Of a stretch of 64,000 nt of DNA, positions 22,526-32,039 are shown piece after piece. The translations under genes and the position numbers were made by a program. The stretch comes from Nephrocerus scutellatus (lineage: Eukaryota; Arthropoda; Insecta; Diptera; Pipunculidae). A model generated the notes under the pieces. It was not told the origin of the DNA. It was given only the letters and a program-made list of their open reading frames with translations, and ran no database searches. Within the stretch, counting starts at the first letter, position 1. Every line of letters starts with the position of its first letter. The stretch spans positions 24,714,669-24,778,668 of the forward strand of contig OX352762.1 in NCBI GenBank assembly GCA_947095585.1. The letters are read 5' to 3'.

Positions 22526-22559
22526 CATGGAATCTTGCGATCAATTTTTGACCTACTTC

Positions 22560-23660
22560 CCAAAGTCCTATTTTATTGAAATTTTGCACACATGCATATG
22601 CATATCCGATGACAACACTTTCTATTAAAATTTGAGGACCGTCGGACCACGGGGTCGGTGGGGTCCCCTACAAATATTTTACAAAATTTTACTCGATTTT
22701 CTTCAAATTTTATACACATGTGTATCTCTGATATACAACACTTTTTGTAAAAAATTTGGAGACCCCGGGCCCGGGTTCGTGGGGCCCCATAACATTTTTT
22801 AAAAAAATTATCCCGATTTGCGTCAAATTTAATAGACATGTGTATCTCCGATAGACAACACTTTTTGTAAAAAATTTGGAGACCCCGGGCCCGGGTTCGT
22901 GGGGCCCCATAACTGTTTTTAAAAAAATTATCCCGATTTTCGTCAAATTTAATAAACATGTGTCTCTCCGATAGACAAAACTTTTTGTACAAAATTTGGA
23001 GAGTTCTTGGTCCCGGGGTCGTGGGGCCCCAAAATTAAAAAAAATTAACCCGATTTTCTTTAAGTTTTTTATACGTATGTATCTCCGATGAAAAACACTT
23101 TTTGTAAAAAATTTGGAGACCCCGGGTCCGGGTTCGTGGGGCCCCATAACTGTTTTTAAAAAAATTATCCCGATTTTCGTCAAATTTAATAAACATGTGT
23201 CTCTCCGATAGACAAAACTTTTTGTACAAAATTTGGAGAGTTCTGGGTCCCGGGGCCCCAAAATTAAAAAAAATTAACCCGATTTTCTTTAAGTTTTTTA
23301 TACGTATGTATCTCCGATGAAAAATACTTTTTGTAAAAAATTTGGAGACCCCGGGCCCCAGGGTCATTGGGCCCCAAATTTTTTTTTAAAAAAATTAACC
23401 CGAATTTTTTTTAATTTTATAAACGTGTGTATCTCCGATGGGTAACACTTTTTGCAAAAATTTTGGAGACAGGGTTCGGAGGGTCATGGGGCCCCAACAA
23501 ATTTTTTAAAAAACTTTACCCGATTTTTTTTAAATTTTATATACGTGTGTATCTCCGATGGACAAAATTTTTTGTAAAGTTTTTGGAGTGGGGCCCTGAG
23601 GTCCGAGGGGTGCCCATATAAATTTTTCAAAAATTAGCTCTATTTTCTTCAAATTTTAAC
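22560..23660 (+). repeat. ~120-bp tandem array, about nine units
   Basis: The TGTATCTCCG-type landmark starts at ~22722, 22841, 22961, 23078, 23198, 23307, 23428 and 23548 (spacings 109-121, mostly 117-121). A more divergent first unit lies at ~22597. Units at 22961 and 23198, and at 23078 and 23307, are nearly identical pairs, showing a duplicated dimer of ~235 bp. Each monomer contains GGGGCCCC and CCCGGGCCC palindromes and an A-rich spacer. Long minus-strand ORFs (up to 183 codons) arise because unit length is near a multiple of three; I do not regard them as genes. Confidence 0.9.
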
Positions 23661-23760
23661 ACATACCCTACTCCTATTAGAGAATTTACATGAAAAATTG
23701 TATTTTTATGGGTTGGTTTTTTTACTCTGAAGTGAATATCAGTGTAAGGCAGAGTAAGAG

Positions 23761-23842
23761 CGAGTAAAGTTACCCAGTGTACACACCGAACATTTTTACG
23801 CCGTGCAACACTCGCTCGGTGTACTCCGGGTAACTTTACTCG
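23761..23842. repeat. 82-bp unit with perfect 15-bp inverted arms
   Basis: CGAGTAAAGTTACCC (23761-23775) and GGGTAACTTTACTCG (23828-23842) are exact reverse complements. GTGTACA and TGTACTCC-like bases extend the similarity inward. A third copy of one arm is at 22352-22365. Confidence 0.7.
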
Positions 23843-23954
23843 ATCGGGTTGAATAAAAGAATACACCCAATGGCAGTACAAATGAAGAGAGTACGACGTA
23901 GTTCGTTGTCTTAATCAAACTTGTTTTCTTTATTGAAAATGATCCTTTTTTATA

Positions 23955-24615
23955 CTAAACTAGCTGTTCCCGGGCGCTTTGCTACCTGCCCACTGACGCC
24001 ACGCCCACTTACACCCGTGTTTCCTGGCTGCCCCATCCCACTGACCCCCGCCCACTGACCTCCCGCCCACTGACCACCCACCCATTGACCTCATACACAC
24101 TGACTCACCGCCCACTGAACTCACACCCACTGACCTCCCGCCCACTAACCTCCCACCCATTGACCTCATACACACTGACCCACCGCCCACTGAACTCACT
24201 CACTGACCTCACAACCACTGACTTCCCGCCCATTGACGCCACGCCCAGTTACACTCGCGTTTCCCGGCTGCCCTATCCCACAGACCCCCGCCCACTGACC
24301 TCCCGCCCACTGACCTCCCGCCCACTGAACTCCCGCCCACTGACCTCCCGCCGAACAAAAAAAGAATCATCCAAATCGGTCGAACCGTTCTCTAGATAGA
24401 TAGATATCATCAAAAAATCCGTTCAATACAAAATGTATGAGAAATTGAATTTTCTACATAATTTTTTTTGGTGAATTTTTCCGATGTTTTAATAGTTATT
24501 ATGCTATTCCTGGCGGAGACAAATCCAACAAAACAAAAATCATAAAAACCGGTCCAGCCGTTTTCGAGTTATAAATGGTGTAACTAACCCGACTTTGTTT
24601 TATATATATAGATTT
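23955..24615 (+). repeat. Interspersed repeat with 15-bp minisatellite core
   Basis: It starts at ACTAGCTGTTCCCGGGCGCT, contains a 15-bp minisatellite (consensus CCCACTGACCTCCCG, ~23990-24350, over 20 imperfect units), then a tail. The tail is CATCCAAATCGGTCGAACCG, a second GGTCCAGCCGTTTTCGAGTT copy, and a TATATATATAGAT end. The tail type is common in insect non-autonomous retroelements (general knowledge). The GC-rich array yields ORFs on both strands with no biological look. Confidence 0.65.
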
Positions 24616-24735
24616 TCTAATTTAAGTTCGTATGTACTATAGGAAATACAAATTGTACAATATGAAAATGCTCTACTTATCAATACACATAATGTGTTAA
24701 TTTTTGATAGTGCATTGTGTGTTGGGTTAGTAATA

Positions 24736-24958
24736 TAGGGTGTCCCAACAAGAGCGCCGGATTTAAATTTGCCGCCATTTTGTTAATATGAGTTGTACGG
24801 TAATTTTTTTTGACATTTGTCACGTACAGACTACGTGATATAAGAACATGGATAATGTTTGCTTAATTCAAAAATTAAAGTGTTTTTTCTTTAAAATTAA
24901 TGTACAAAAATTTGAATTTGAATACAAGAGAATCTGGCGCTCTTGTTGGGACACCCTT
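24736..24958. mobile_element. 223-bp MITE with 28-bp inverted repeats
   Basis: The left end TAGGGTGTCCCAACAAGAGC, continuing GCCGGATT, matches the inverted right end AAGGGTGTCCCAACAAGAGC, continuing GCCAGATT, with two mismatches. TA flanks both ends (24734-24735 and 24959-24960). There is no ORF; the interior is AT-rich. Size, TIR and TA duplication fit a mariner-superfamily MITE. The ends do not match the intact mariner at 16.75 kb, so its transposase donor is not in this window. Confidence 0.85.
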
Positions 24959-25079
24959 TAGATGTCGTCATAAACTCTATCGATTATTGTATCTACATTA
25001 GTTTTGGTTCTTTGTGTTTGTCGGAGTGGTGTGTATGGGTACTGTCGTATGGATATACACTACAGAAGTCCTTTTTACA

Positions 25080-26410
25080 CACCTTTCACACGACCTAGAG
25101 AGTTGAAATTTTGTGAGTGTTTAAGTCCAAACTAGCATTTTCATTCCGCGTATGACGCGTATAAGGGTTTTAAATCGCGCCATTTTATCGTTTTGAGGTC
25201 TCACGACCTAGCGGTGAGCGGTCCAATGCCACTGACCAATTTTGGTATTCTGTGTTTGATGCGAGCCGCGAGTCGCGTGTGGCGCATGTGATGCTCTGAA
25301 AAATAAAAAATTCTTTGAAATAGCCCCGAACTTTGGCGATTATTACCAAATAATAAAGGACTGTGTGGCGTGTTTCGATGTATACATAAAAGTTTGTACC
25401 CGAAAATGAAGTTTTTTTTAATTTACTTATTTAATACTTTGGCTTGCTATTTATAAAATTAATAAAGGTACTTAGATGTCAAAGATTTTCGTTCTGATGT
25501 TGAATTTTACATTAGTTGTAGTTAACAAAAAATTTAAACTTGATTACACCACTTTAGGCCTAAATGCAAATTAGCGTTCTAAATATTTTGAATCTGATAT
25601 TATTATGATCTATATACGATCTATGTATCCAAACTAAACTGCAGCCTTATACACTGTACATTCGCCATCAAACGTAGAAGAATTACGTAAATAATTAACG
25701 TTTACGGTATACCGTACTATACTTACAAACATATATAAGATATTCTCTCATATTATATTAACCCCAAGCAATGTTGGTGCAAGATTTATAACTGAGCCCG
25801 AAGGGCGAAACTTATATTCAGAGGACATGTCAAATTTCCAGGGAACGTGTGTACATTTGTGCGTTTCTACGTTTGTTTGTACGTTTGTTTGTCGTGTCGT
25901 ATATCTCGTATATCAGTCAAAATTTAATGGGACTTGTTCTAAGACAATTGGTTAGCGCTCGGCTTGCGATTACGTAATTTTTTCATTCATAGGGGTTACT
26001 ACCGTTGAGGAAACTGAGAAAAACTAAACCTACGCACCGCTATCGATTTTAAGCCTAAAGGTTTGCAAAGTTAAAAGCGGTTTTTTCAGCCTATTTCTGA
26101 AATCGCTTATGACTTAAAGACCTATCGGTTATGAATGAAAGACCTACATTTAACGTTGCATACTACTAGGCTTTTAATATAAATTAGTCTTTAGACTGAA
26201 TTATAACTAAATATTCATACACGGATGTGTGTAGTCACTAGCATAGCAGAATACATTAGCTCGTGTGTCTATAGTAACAGAAAGTTTTAGTAGGAACTCG
26301 TATATCTCGGCTTCTACCAGTCAGAATTTAATGGGACTAGTTTTAAAACAATTATGACGCGTGTCGCGTGAGGCGCGTATGGCGCGTGAGGCGGGTACGG
26401 CACGTGTAAA
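25080..26410. repeat. Cluster of related dispersed-repeat segments
   Basis: Two segments share TCGTATATCTCG, AGTCAxAATTTAATGGGACT and a following ACAATT (25897-25953 and 26299-26353). GCGCGT-rich patches (GCGTGTGGCGCATGTGATG at ~25272; CGCGTGAGGCGCGTATGGCG at ~26360) and the AGAGAGTTGAAATTTTGTGAG patch (~25107) match the repeat at ~1550-1660. Element boundaries were not found and no gene was seen. Confidence 0.45.
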
Positions 26411-27585
26411 AAATGACTTTATTTTTAAAAAGAAGTTTTTTTTTTAAAAAAAATGTTTTTTTTTAAATTAAAAATGTGTTACCATTGTACTTTAAAGATA
26501 ATTCAACGTTTAGATTGAGTTACAACTATCCATATGGCGAGCTGAGAAGCTCACTTTACTATCTTATAGGTCCTACCAATAAGTTAGTGAAGCTCGATTT
26601 CAAGGCAGTACTAGCCGCCCCTTAAAATACCGCTGGTAAACTCTAGTAGCCGATATCAGCACGGAATCCGAAATGTTTCAAACCTAACAGAAAATTTTTT
26701 AAAAACCAGGAGACTGAGACTTGAGTGCTGCAACTTTGAGCCTTGCTAGGAAGAAAAGTCGTATACGGAGAGTTGTTTTAAGCTACCTTTTTTAAATGTT
26801 TTTTATAATAATATTAAATACAAAACATTAAGTTTTAATGTAAGGTATATTTGTATATTAAAAACGACCATTAATTAATTAACATACACGCAAACATTAT
26901 GTTCTGTGCTTTTTTCCAACGAAAAAACAGCGATATTTGTTTTAATAACTTAATTTCAATCTTCTTTCATCCTCTTTGTACTTTGTAAGCATGTATCTTC
27001 CCGTAAATTCCACAACAGCCATTTATTCATGGCGTCATATCACGGTGAACCCTTTTTCATGTAAATTTTTCCAATATTTTGCAAGAGTTTCTGAAAGCCA
27101 AAGCACAAACAGACCAGAACTTTTTTGTAACCTTTTGTTAAACACATCTGTGGTCACTGCACACAAAAAAGCAATTTAACATTGCTGCCGGCTTTGGAGA
27201 GCGAGCAGTCGACCGTTTTCATAGCGGCGAACAAGCTAGCAACAGGATACGGTTGACGTATGCCACGGAGAGGTCCTCCAGATCCCAAACAATGGCTCGC
27301 AATTACTTGCAATTTTACTCACACGATATAGTGATGTGTTGCGGCGATGGTGAAAGTTGCTCGTACATGGTTCTTTCCTTCCATTACACACACAGCGCAC
27401 GATTATCATGTGAAAATTATTAACCTTTTAGACTGAATTTTAAATAAAGTAAATGCTGCGCATACGATTAAAACGTTTATCCGTTAATGTACACAGATGC
27501 ACAAACACACACAAACATGTACACTCATTAGGTTAACACAAGCGGGTTATGGGTCAAAATTGTGGTATGTTACAGGAGAGCCAGC
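26411..27585. other. Non-coding AT-rich DNA, nothing recognised
   Basis: Poly-A/T tracts and short unrecognised ORFs only. Confidence 0.45.
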
Positions 27586-27744
27586 GCCGGATCTATCCCT
27601 TTGGAGGCCCAGGTACAAGAAAAGATTTTTAGCTCTCTACCAGTTAATTTAAAAGAATTATTTTTATGGTTTTAATTAAGATTTATCGATAAGAATAATA
27701 TAATAATAACAGCTTTTAAACACCAAAATATTATATAACATACA

Positions 27745-27972
27745 TTAACTCACAACGTAAAAAAAGAAAAATAAAAAAATTCCCTGCTTGACTTTTCTTC
27801 CGCAAAGTAAAAACATCAGTTGGCTGAAATTAATAGTTTTAATCGACAATAACGCCAATGCTGATCTTCGTTCTTGTGCCATAGAAGAGCGGAGGTAGGT
27901 TTTAATTAGCTTCAACTTACTAAACGATCTCTCTGCGCTAGTACCAGTTACAGAAATGGTACGCAATCATTA
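27745..27972 (-). pseudogene. hAT transposase C-terminal dimerisation fragment
   Basis: The minus strand encodes LRTISVTGTSAERSFSKLKL, IKTYLRSSMAQERRSALALL and SIKTINF. The (V)xxASAERxFSxLKLIKTxLRSxMxQERLxxLALLSI pattern is the hAT family C-terminal dimerisation domain (often annotated ZMYM1-like). It would mediate transposase dimer assembly. Only about 50 domain residues remain; the RNase-H-like catalytic region is absent. Its 5' side is cut off at ~27972 by the 3' end of a LINE in the same orientation. Confidence 0.8.
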
Positions 27973-27974
27973 TT

Positions 27975-28190
27975 TTTGGCTCTACAACCGGTCTCCGGTT
28001 CTGGCCTCTCCCAAAAAATCTCTCCACCGGTCCCGATGTTGAGCCGATGACATCCAGTTTGGCATCTCTAAGCTCTGGGCGTCCTGGTCCGGCATAGACT
28101 TTGCCGGCCTATCTTTCGTGTTCCAGAAATCCGACCGCAAAGGACTTTCCGAGCAGGATTCTGTTCGCTCATGTACCTTATTAATTCAGA
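27975..28190 (-). pseudogene. RTE-like LINE 3' terminus (ORF2 basic tail)
   Basis: Minus-strand frames read KVLCGRISGTRKIGRxSL, then SLEMPNWMSSAQHRDRWRDF and LGEARTGDRL-stop. This matches the 'GRPxxRWxD..L..LGxxNWRxxAQDRxxWRxLV..A.T' tail at the end of many LINE ORF2 proteins. It ends at about 27975 beside the hAT fragment. Only ~200 bp remains, consistent with extreme 5' truncation or decay. Confidence 0.65.
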
Positions 28191-28249
28191 ACGCCGTGAC
28201 ATATTTAATCCAAACGTGGTATGCATGTTGCTTACAATCTAGAATCAAA

Positions 28250-28765
28250 CATAGAAAGTGGGTGGCTGCCAATATATTGGTATTGAACTCATAGTTTTTG
28301 GGATTGCCGTGATGAAAAGTGGTGGATAGAATGGGACAGAGTATTCGGGTATTGTTGGAGGATGGGGTCTTCCGATATCCAGGGTCGCTGAGATGAATAG
28401 AGGTGGCAGGACTCCTTTAGTGGTGTGTCATATTCGTCGTGGGAGGAGGTGGGCTGACCGATATTAGCATTGATTCCACCGTTCCCCGGGTCGCTTGGGC
28501 GAATAGTAATGGTAAAACATCTCTAGTGGTAGATGGTTGATTAAAGGGGGTGAAGGGTGGTCTATATTAGTGTCGATTCCATAGTTTTTCGGAGTCGCTG
28601 AGGTTAATAGTGATGGTAAGACACCCACCCTTAGGGCTGTGGTGAGTTTTGGTGGTGTTTGCGGTGTTTGGAATTTTGTTGGTGGTTTTCCTTTTGAAGT
28701 TGATTGGGTGTCAATGATAAGTATCAAATTAATATTTTTTAACCGGGCAACGCCGGGCACTCAGC
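28250..28765 (-). repeat. Dispersed repeat with four ~100-bp units
   Basis: On the minus strand it starts AGCTGAGTGCCCGGCGTTGC and holds about four diverged units anchored by AGCGACxCCG and GGAATCxAxxCTAATAT (plus-strand positions ~28280, 28375, 28476 and 28576; period ~100 bp). The GTGCCCGGCGTTGCCCGG start is a common signature of insect interspersed repeats (general knowledge). ORFs within are by-products. Confidence 0.65.
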
Positions 28766-30175
28766 TATTATATTAAAAATTCAAAGATACAAACGTCGCC
28801 ATAGAATATCACGTCCAATGGCTCCCACTTTTTCAGGCTCTAGTGGTCCGATATTGGTCACTCACAAAAAGTCATGCACTTTTGACTGCCATATTCATAT
28901 AATTATGTACAATCTGACTGAAAAAGTGATTTCTTGCTAGGATATTTTCGTTTAATCCGCAGCAGGGTTTCGAAATATTTTAAGCACATGTGGTAAACGT
29001 ACATATGTGTGGCATGTAAATTCTCTGAACATTGAATACCGAACTTTCCTTTTATATTTATTACAAGCAATTGACAAAAAGTAAAGTTCACCTCGATATA
29101 AAAAATTTAAAATGTTAAAAATGTTGAGAGTTATTTTCAATTGTTCATTTGTTAACATAAACGTTGTACGTGTGTGCACTGCATATCAAAAGTTTGCAAT
29201 TCATGTGGTTTTTTGTTTCTTTGTATTTTTCTGCTGTGAAAACAAATAAGGTTATTTAACCGACAGTTATATTCGGTTCAGTGGATATTATTAATTGAAA
29301 TACCTGCAGAACGTCTGTCCGTCCGTCCGTTTGATCATCTGTTCGTGGAAAATATAAACTCAAAGAGTGTAATTATTTGAAGAATTTTTTTCATCTCAAC
29401 TTTTCGGAGCTGTTGAATTTTTGAGTTTTCAGTGAAATTGAGTGTACTTTAATATGTTTAATGTATATGTAGTATAAAGCAATGGTATGATCAGCCATAA
29501 TACAGAAGTTAGTACTGATAGGATTTCCGAAAATAATTTTCCAGTAAAACCACACTGAGTTAATGAACACTTGAGTAAAGTGAATATTTAAAATTAAAAC
29601 GGAGTAACATAAATCGCAAATTTTTTATTGATGATGTTGAGGAATTCTCCTACTTCATATCGAAAAGGATAGATGTACAAATGCCGATGTATCGCCCACA
29701 TAAACGCCATACCATGGGTTATTTAAGATTGAAATCGGTTCTCTTGTATATGTTGTAAAATCTGGAATATATACCACAAAGCAATTATTTTACATACTCA
29801 TATCAACAGACATTGTAAAAAAAGTGGATTTATAACTTGTTAAGTCATTTTGACAAGTGATTTCGTCGCGGCTATCCAATGTGAGCACAAAAAGTGCAGC
29901 TTTTAAAGAAACCATGTTTGTAAAAATAAAAATGAAATTAAATTCAAATAAATCAAAAACGATACATAAAACACGATTTCATATTAAAGTTTAAACTTTA
30001 AACTTATGTTTGAATACAAATTCCTTGTCTAAATAGCAGATTAATAATTTTATTAATATACAGATTTATTATTTGTTACTAAACATTTACAAAATCCAAC
30101 TTGTTGTCATAAGAGATGTTAAAATTCGCACGTTAGTTTTGAAGAACAATTTAACAAGTATGTTATAACAATTGT
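28766..30175. other. Non-coding AT-rich DNA, nothing recognised
   Basis: A short (GTCC)n tract lies at ~29317-29331. No supported gene was found. Confidence 0.5.
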
Positions 30176-30177
30176 TG

Positions 30178-30248
30178 AGGGCGCCGTTGCTCAGTGGAAA
30201 AGCGCATGGCTTCTGAGCAGGGGTTCGTGGTTCAAACCCAGTAAAACC
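30178..30248 (+). other. tRNA-derived relic (SINE head or tRNA pseudogene)
   Basis: GTTGCTCAGTGGAAAAGCGC supplies an A-box-like D-arm, GGCTTCTGAGC an anticodon-like loop with TCT, and GGTTCGTGGTTCAAACCC a B-box/T-arm. Spacing is tRNA-like (most similar in layout to tRNA-Arg-TCT), but the anticodon stem does not pair. It is therefore not a working tRNA. Confidence 0.5.
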
Positions 30249-31430
30249 AAAAGTATTTTTCAGGGATTTCTCTAAAATAGTTTGAAGGTGAACTCGTTAA
30301 GAGGTCTTTCGGCAATGGGTATACTATCGTTAATATTTTCAAGGGCTGAATGAATGGTTTAAGCACGGACAGGGAATCGCTAAGATTGATGTCTAAAGAT
30401 TGGAAGTTTGGTTGATTTTCACCATTTGTTTTTGTATTTGGAGGGATTATATATTTGCCGGAATTAAAGTTCGGTTTGAATAAAACGGGAATAGCGGAGC
30501 TCTTTGTAATCAAAGTTTTGTTTTCAATGTCTATCTTAGCAGAAAGTTAAAAAAGAATATCAAGACTTAGTAGACCGTCAGAAAAGTCGTGAAATTTGAA
30601 TACAAGAAAGCTGAATTGTCCAGATTCGTTTAATTCATAGAAAATGGGTAGTATGACTTTTTCGTTAAGTTGGTGTTACTAAGAATTGTGGAGATGTGGG
30701 TGGGTGTGCATTTTTCGCGATTTAAGTTATTGGTGAATTCAGAATTGAGAAAAGAAGCTGAAGCTCCGGTGTCAATCAAAAATTTAAGAGGACGATAGAA
30801 TGGGGATAATATATTTATATATGGTAGGGTGGATCCGTGTGTTGTAATATCTATGTATCCGACGGATTTAGCGAGGCGGATGTGTGAAAATTTGAGTCAT
30901 CCAATTCGTGCATCACTTAGGGTGTATCTTCATCTTTTTCGTAGAAGTATTCATCTTCGGTGACATTATTGTAGCTATTCAAAATTTGGTATGTAGGAAG
31001 GTGGGTTATGGTTTTCGGAATTTTGGGCGCTAACGTTATGCATTTCTTCGATAGTGTACCTAGGACCACTGGTGCGTTTAGTTTGACTACTTATATTTGA
31101 TGGTCTGACCGGATAAGCCATTTGTTGTCGTAACTAAGAATGTCCTGATCCAAGTTCCATGGGTTCCGGTGGTGGAAGAGGTCGTGGGTTATATTGTACA
31201 GTTCAAAATGGTTGTGTTTGATTATTATATTTGTCGGTGTTTTGTGTGTTAGAAAATTTTCTTGTGTTAAAGGAGTTTGAAGCATTTATTTATTTGTGTG
31301 AATTTCAAATGGGGTGTATGGGTCTGATGTTTCCGAGAATGAGATAATTTGGAGTGTTATTACGCATGGCATGAAGGCTATGTGTATTTGAGTTAATTTG
31401 TCTATAGTTTTGATTAGGGTTATTTTGGAC
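30240..31430 (-). mobile_element. Gypsy-like LTR retrotransposon internal remnant
   Basis: The minus strand contains a short gag-side ORF (31285-31091), a protease and a post-protease segment (30513-30232, reading VLFKPNFNSGKYIIPPNTKT and more), in gag-to-pol order. No RT core or LTRs were identified. It is interrupted at ~31430 by the start of the family B LINE. Group assignment (17.6/297-like) is inference from the protease context only. Confidence 0.6.
30680..30850 (-). pseudogene. Retroelement aspartyl protease remnant
   Basis: The minus strand reads YINILSPFYRPLKFLIDTGA and SASFLNSEFTNNLN. LIDTGAS is the active-site signature (catalytic Asp in DTG/S-A) of pepsin-like retroelement proteases, which cleave the Gag-Pol polyprotein. 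Frameshifts follow within ~30 codons. The domain is short and isolated, but the motif and its neighbours fit a gypsy-group pol. Confidence 0.65.
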
Positions 31431-31474
31431 GCGGTCTCGCAATTTATGTCCGGTCTACATACTAAATCTTGTTG

Positions 31475-31980
31475 CGTTTCAGCGTTTGCCTCAATTCAGT
31501 TAACGTTCCAATCCGGAATTTAATTTCATATGGCTCAGAGTAAATGTGAAGGAGCGCAACATACACTACTGCTTTTTATACAGAAGCCCCAAATTAGACA
31601 ATGTTTCAACTCAGAGCGAGTTTGATGCACTGTCTGATTCAATTTTAAAAATTGTCACAAAGTACAAGTATCGTAAAACACGGAAATCGTTATTGCGGGC
31701 GATTTCAATGTACACAATACTGGGTGGCTTTGCCATTCTGGCCAGACAACACCCGAAGGAAGGTGTGTTGAGTTATTCGCTGAGTTTAATCACCTTGTAG
31801 GCTCATTTACAAGCTAAGTAGTAAATGAGCCTACAAGAATACCTGACATTGCAAATCATTCCGCAAACACCCTTGACTTATTCCTTATCTCTCTTCCTGA
31901 TAAATACTTCGTCAATGTATTATCGTCTCTAGGCTCGTCAGACAATTGTCTAGTATCAGCTAATTTCTCGTTAATAAACC
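31475..31980 (+). pseudogene. Family B endonuclease fragment
   Basis: It contains the VKERNIHYCFLYRSPKLDNV segment (31540-31600), equivalent to the endonuclease 'YRSP' motif, then a damaged AGDFNVHN region (AISMYTILGGFAILARQ), RIPDIANHSANTLDLFL and SLGSSDNCLVSANF (SDHxLV position, His lost). Stops and frame changes are frequent. The original would nick target DNA to prime reverse transcription. Confidence 0.7.
31794..31837. repeat. Perfect 17-bp hairpin inside LINE B copy 1
   Basis: CTTGTAGGCTCATTTAC (31794-31810) and GTAAATGAGCCTACAAG (31821-31837) are exact inverse complements with a 10-bp loop. Copy 2 has only one arm in this position, so copy 1 gained an inverted duplication. Confidence 0.85.
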
Positions 31981-32039
31981 ACGTAGGTAGAGAAGAAACT
32001 CACGCAAAACAGTATGGCAATACGAGAAAGCCAATTGGG

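Larger units (their letters stand above)
22426..23723 (+). mobile_element. Composite repeat element, copy 1 (Helentron-like architecture)
   Basis: The element opens with a conserved head (TTAAATTCTCTATATTAAC, then TTCACTTGCCCGTG), followed by a TTGTGGG-type microsatellite (22463-22525), ATTCTTGCGATCAATTTTT-like sequence and an array of ~9 units of ~120 bp. It closes with a conserved tail (ATTAGAGAATTTA, ATGAAAAATT, a T-run). Head and tail hold an 11-bp inverted repeat (TAAATTCTCTA 22427-22437; TAGAGAATTTA 23678-23688). Copy 2 at 46.1-47.0 kb has identical head and tail with a different microsatellite and a shorter array. No ORF is credible, so it is non-autonomous. Confidence 0.65.

Noticed and set aside
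22573..23367. Long minus-strand ORFs (110-183 codons) in the 120-bp array
   Set aside because: Two frames are open at once and the proteins merely repeat the monomer; unit length near a multiple of three explains them.
23960..24399. Pro/Thr/Ser- and Gly-rich ORFs on both strands
   Set aside because: Both follow from the 15-bp minisatellite; neither has a start context or domain.
25900..25980. AATTGGTTAGCGCTCGGCTTGCG as a tRNA D-arm
   Set aside because: A-box-like, but no B-box or foldable cloverleaf follows.
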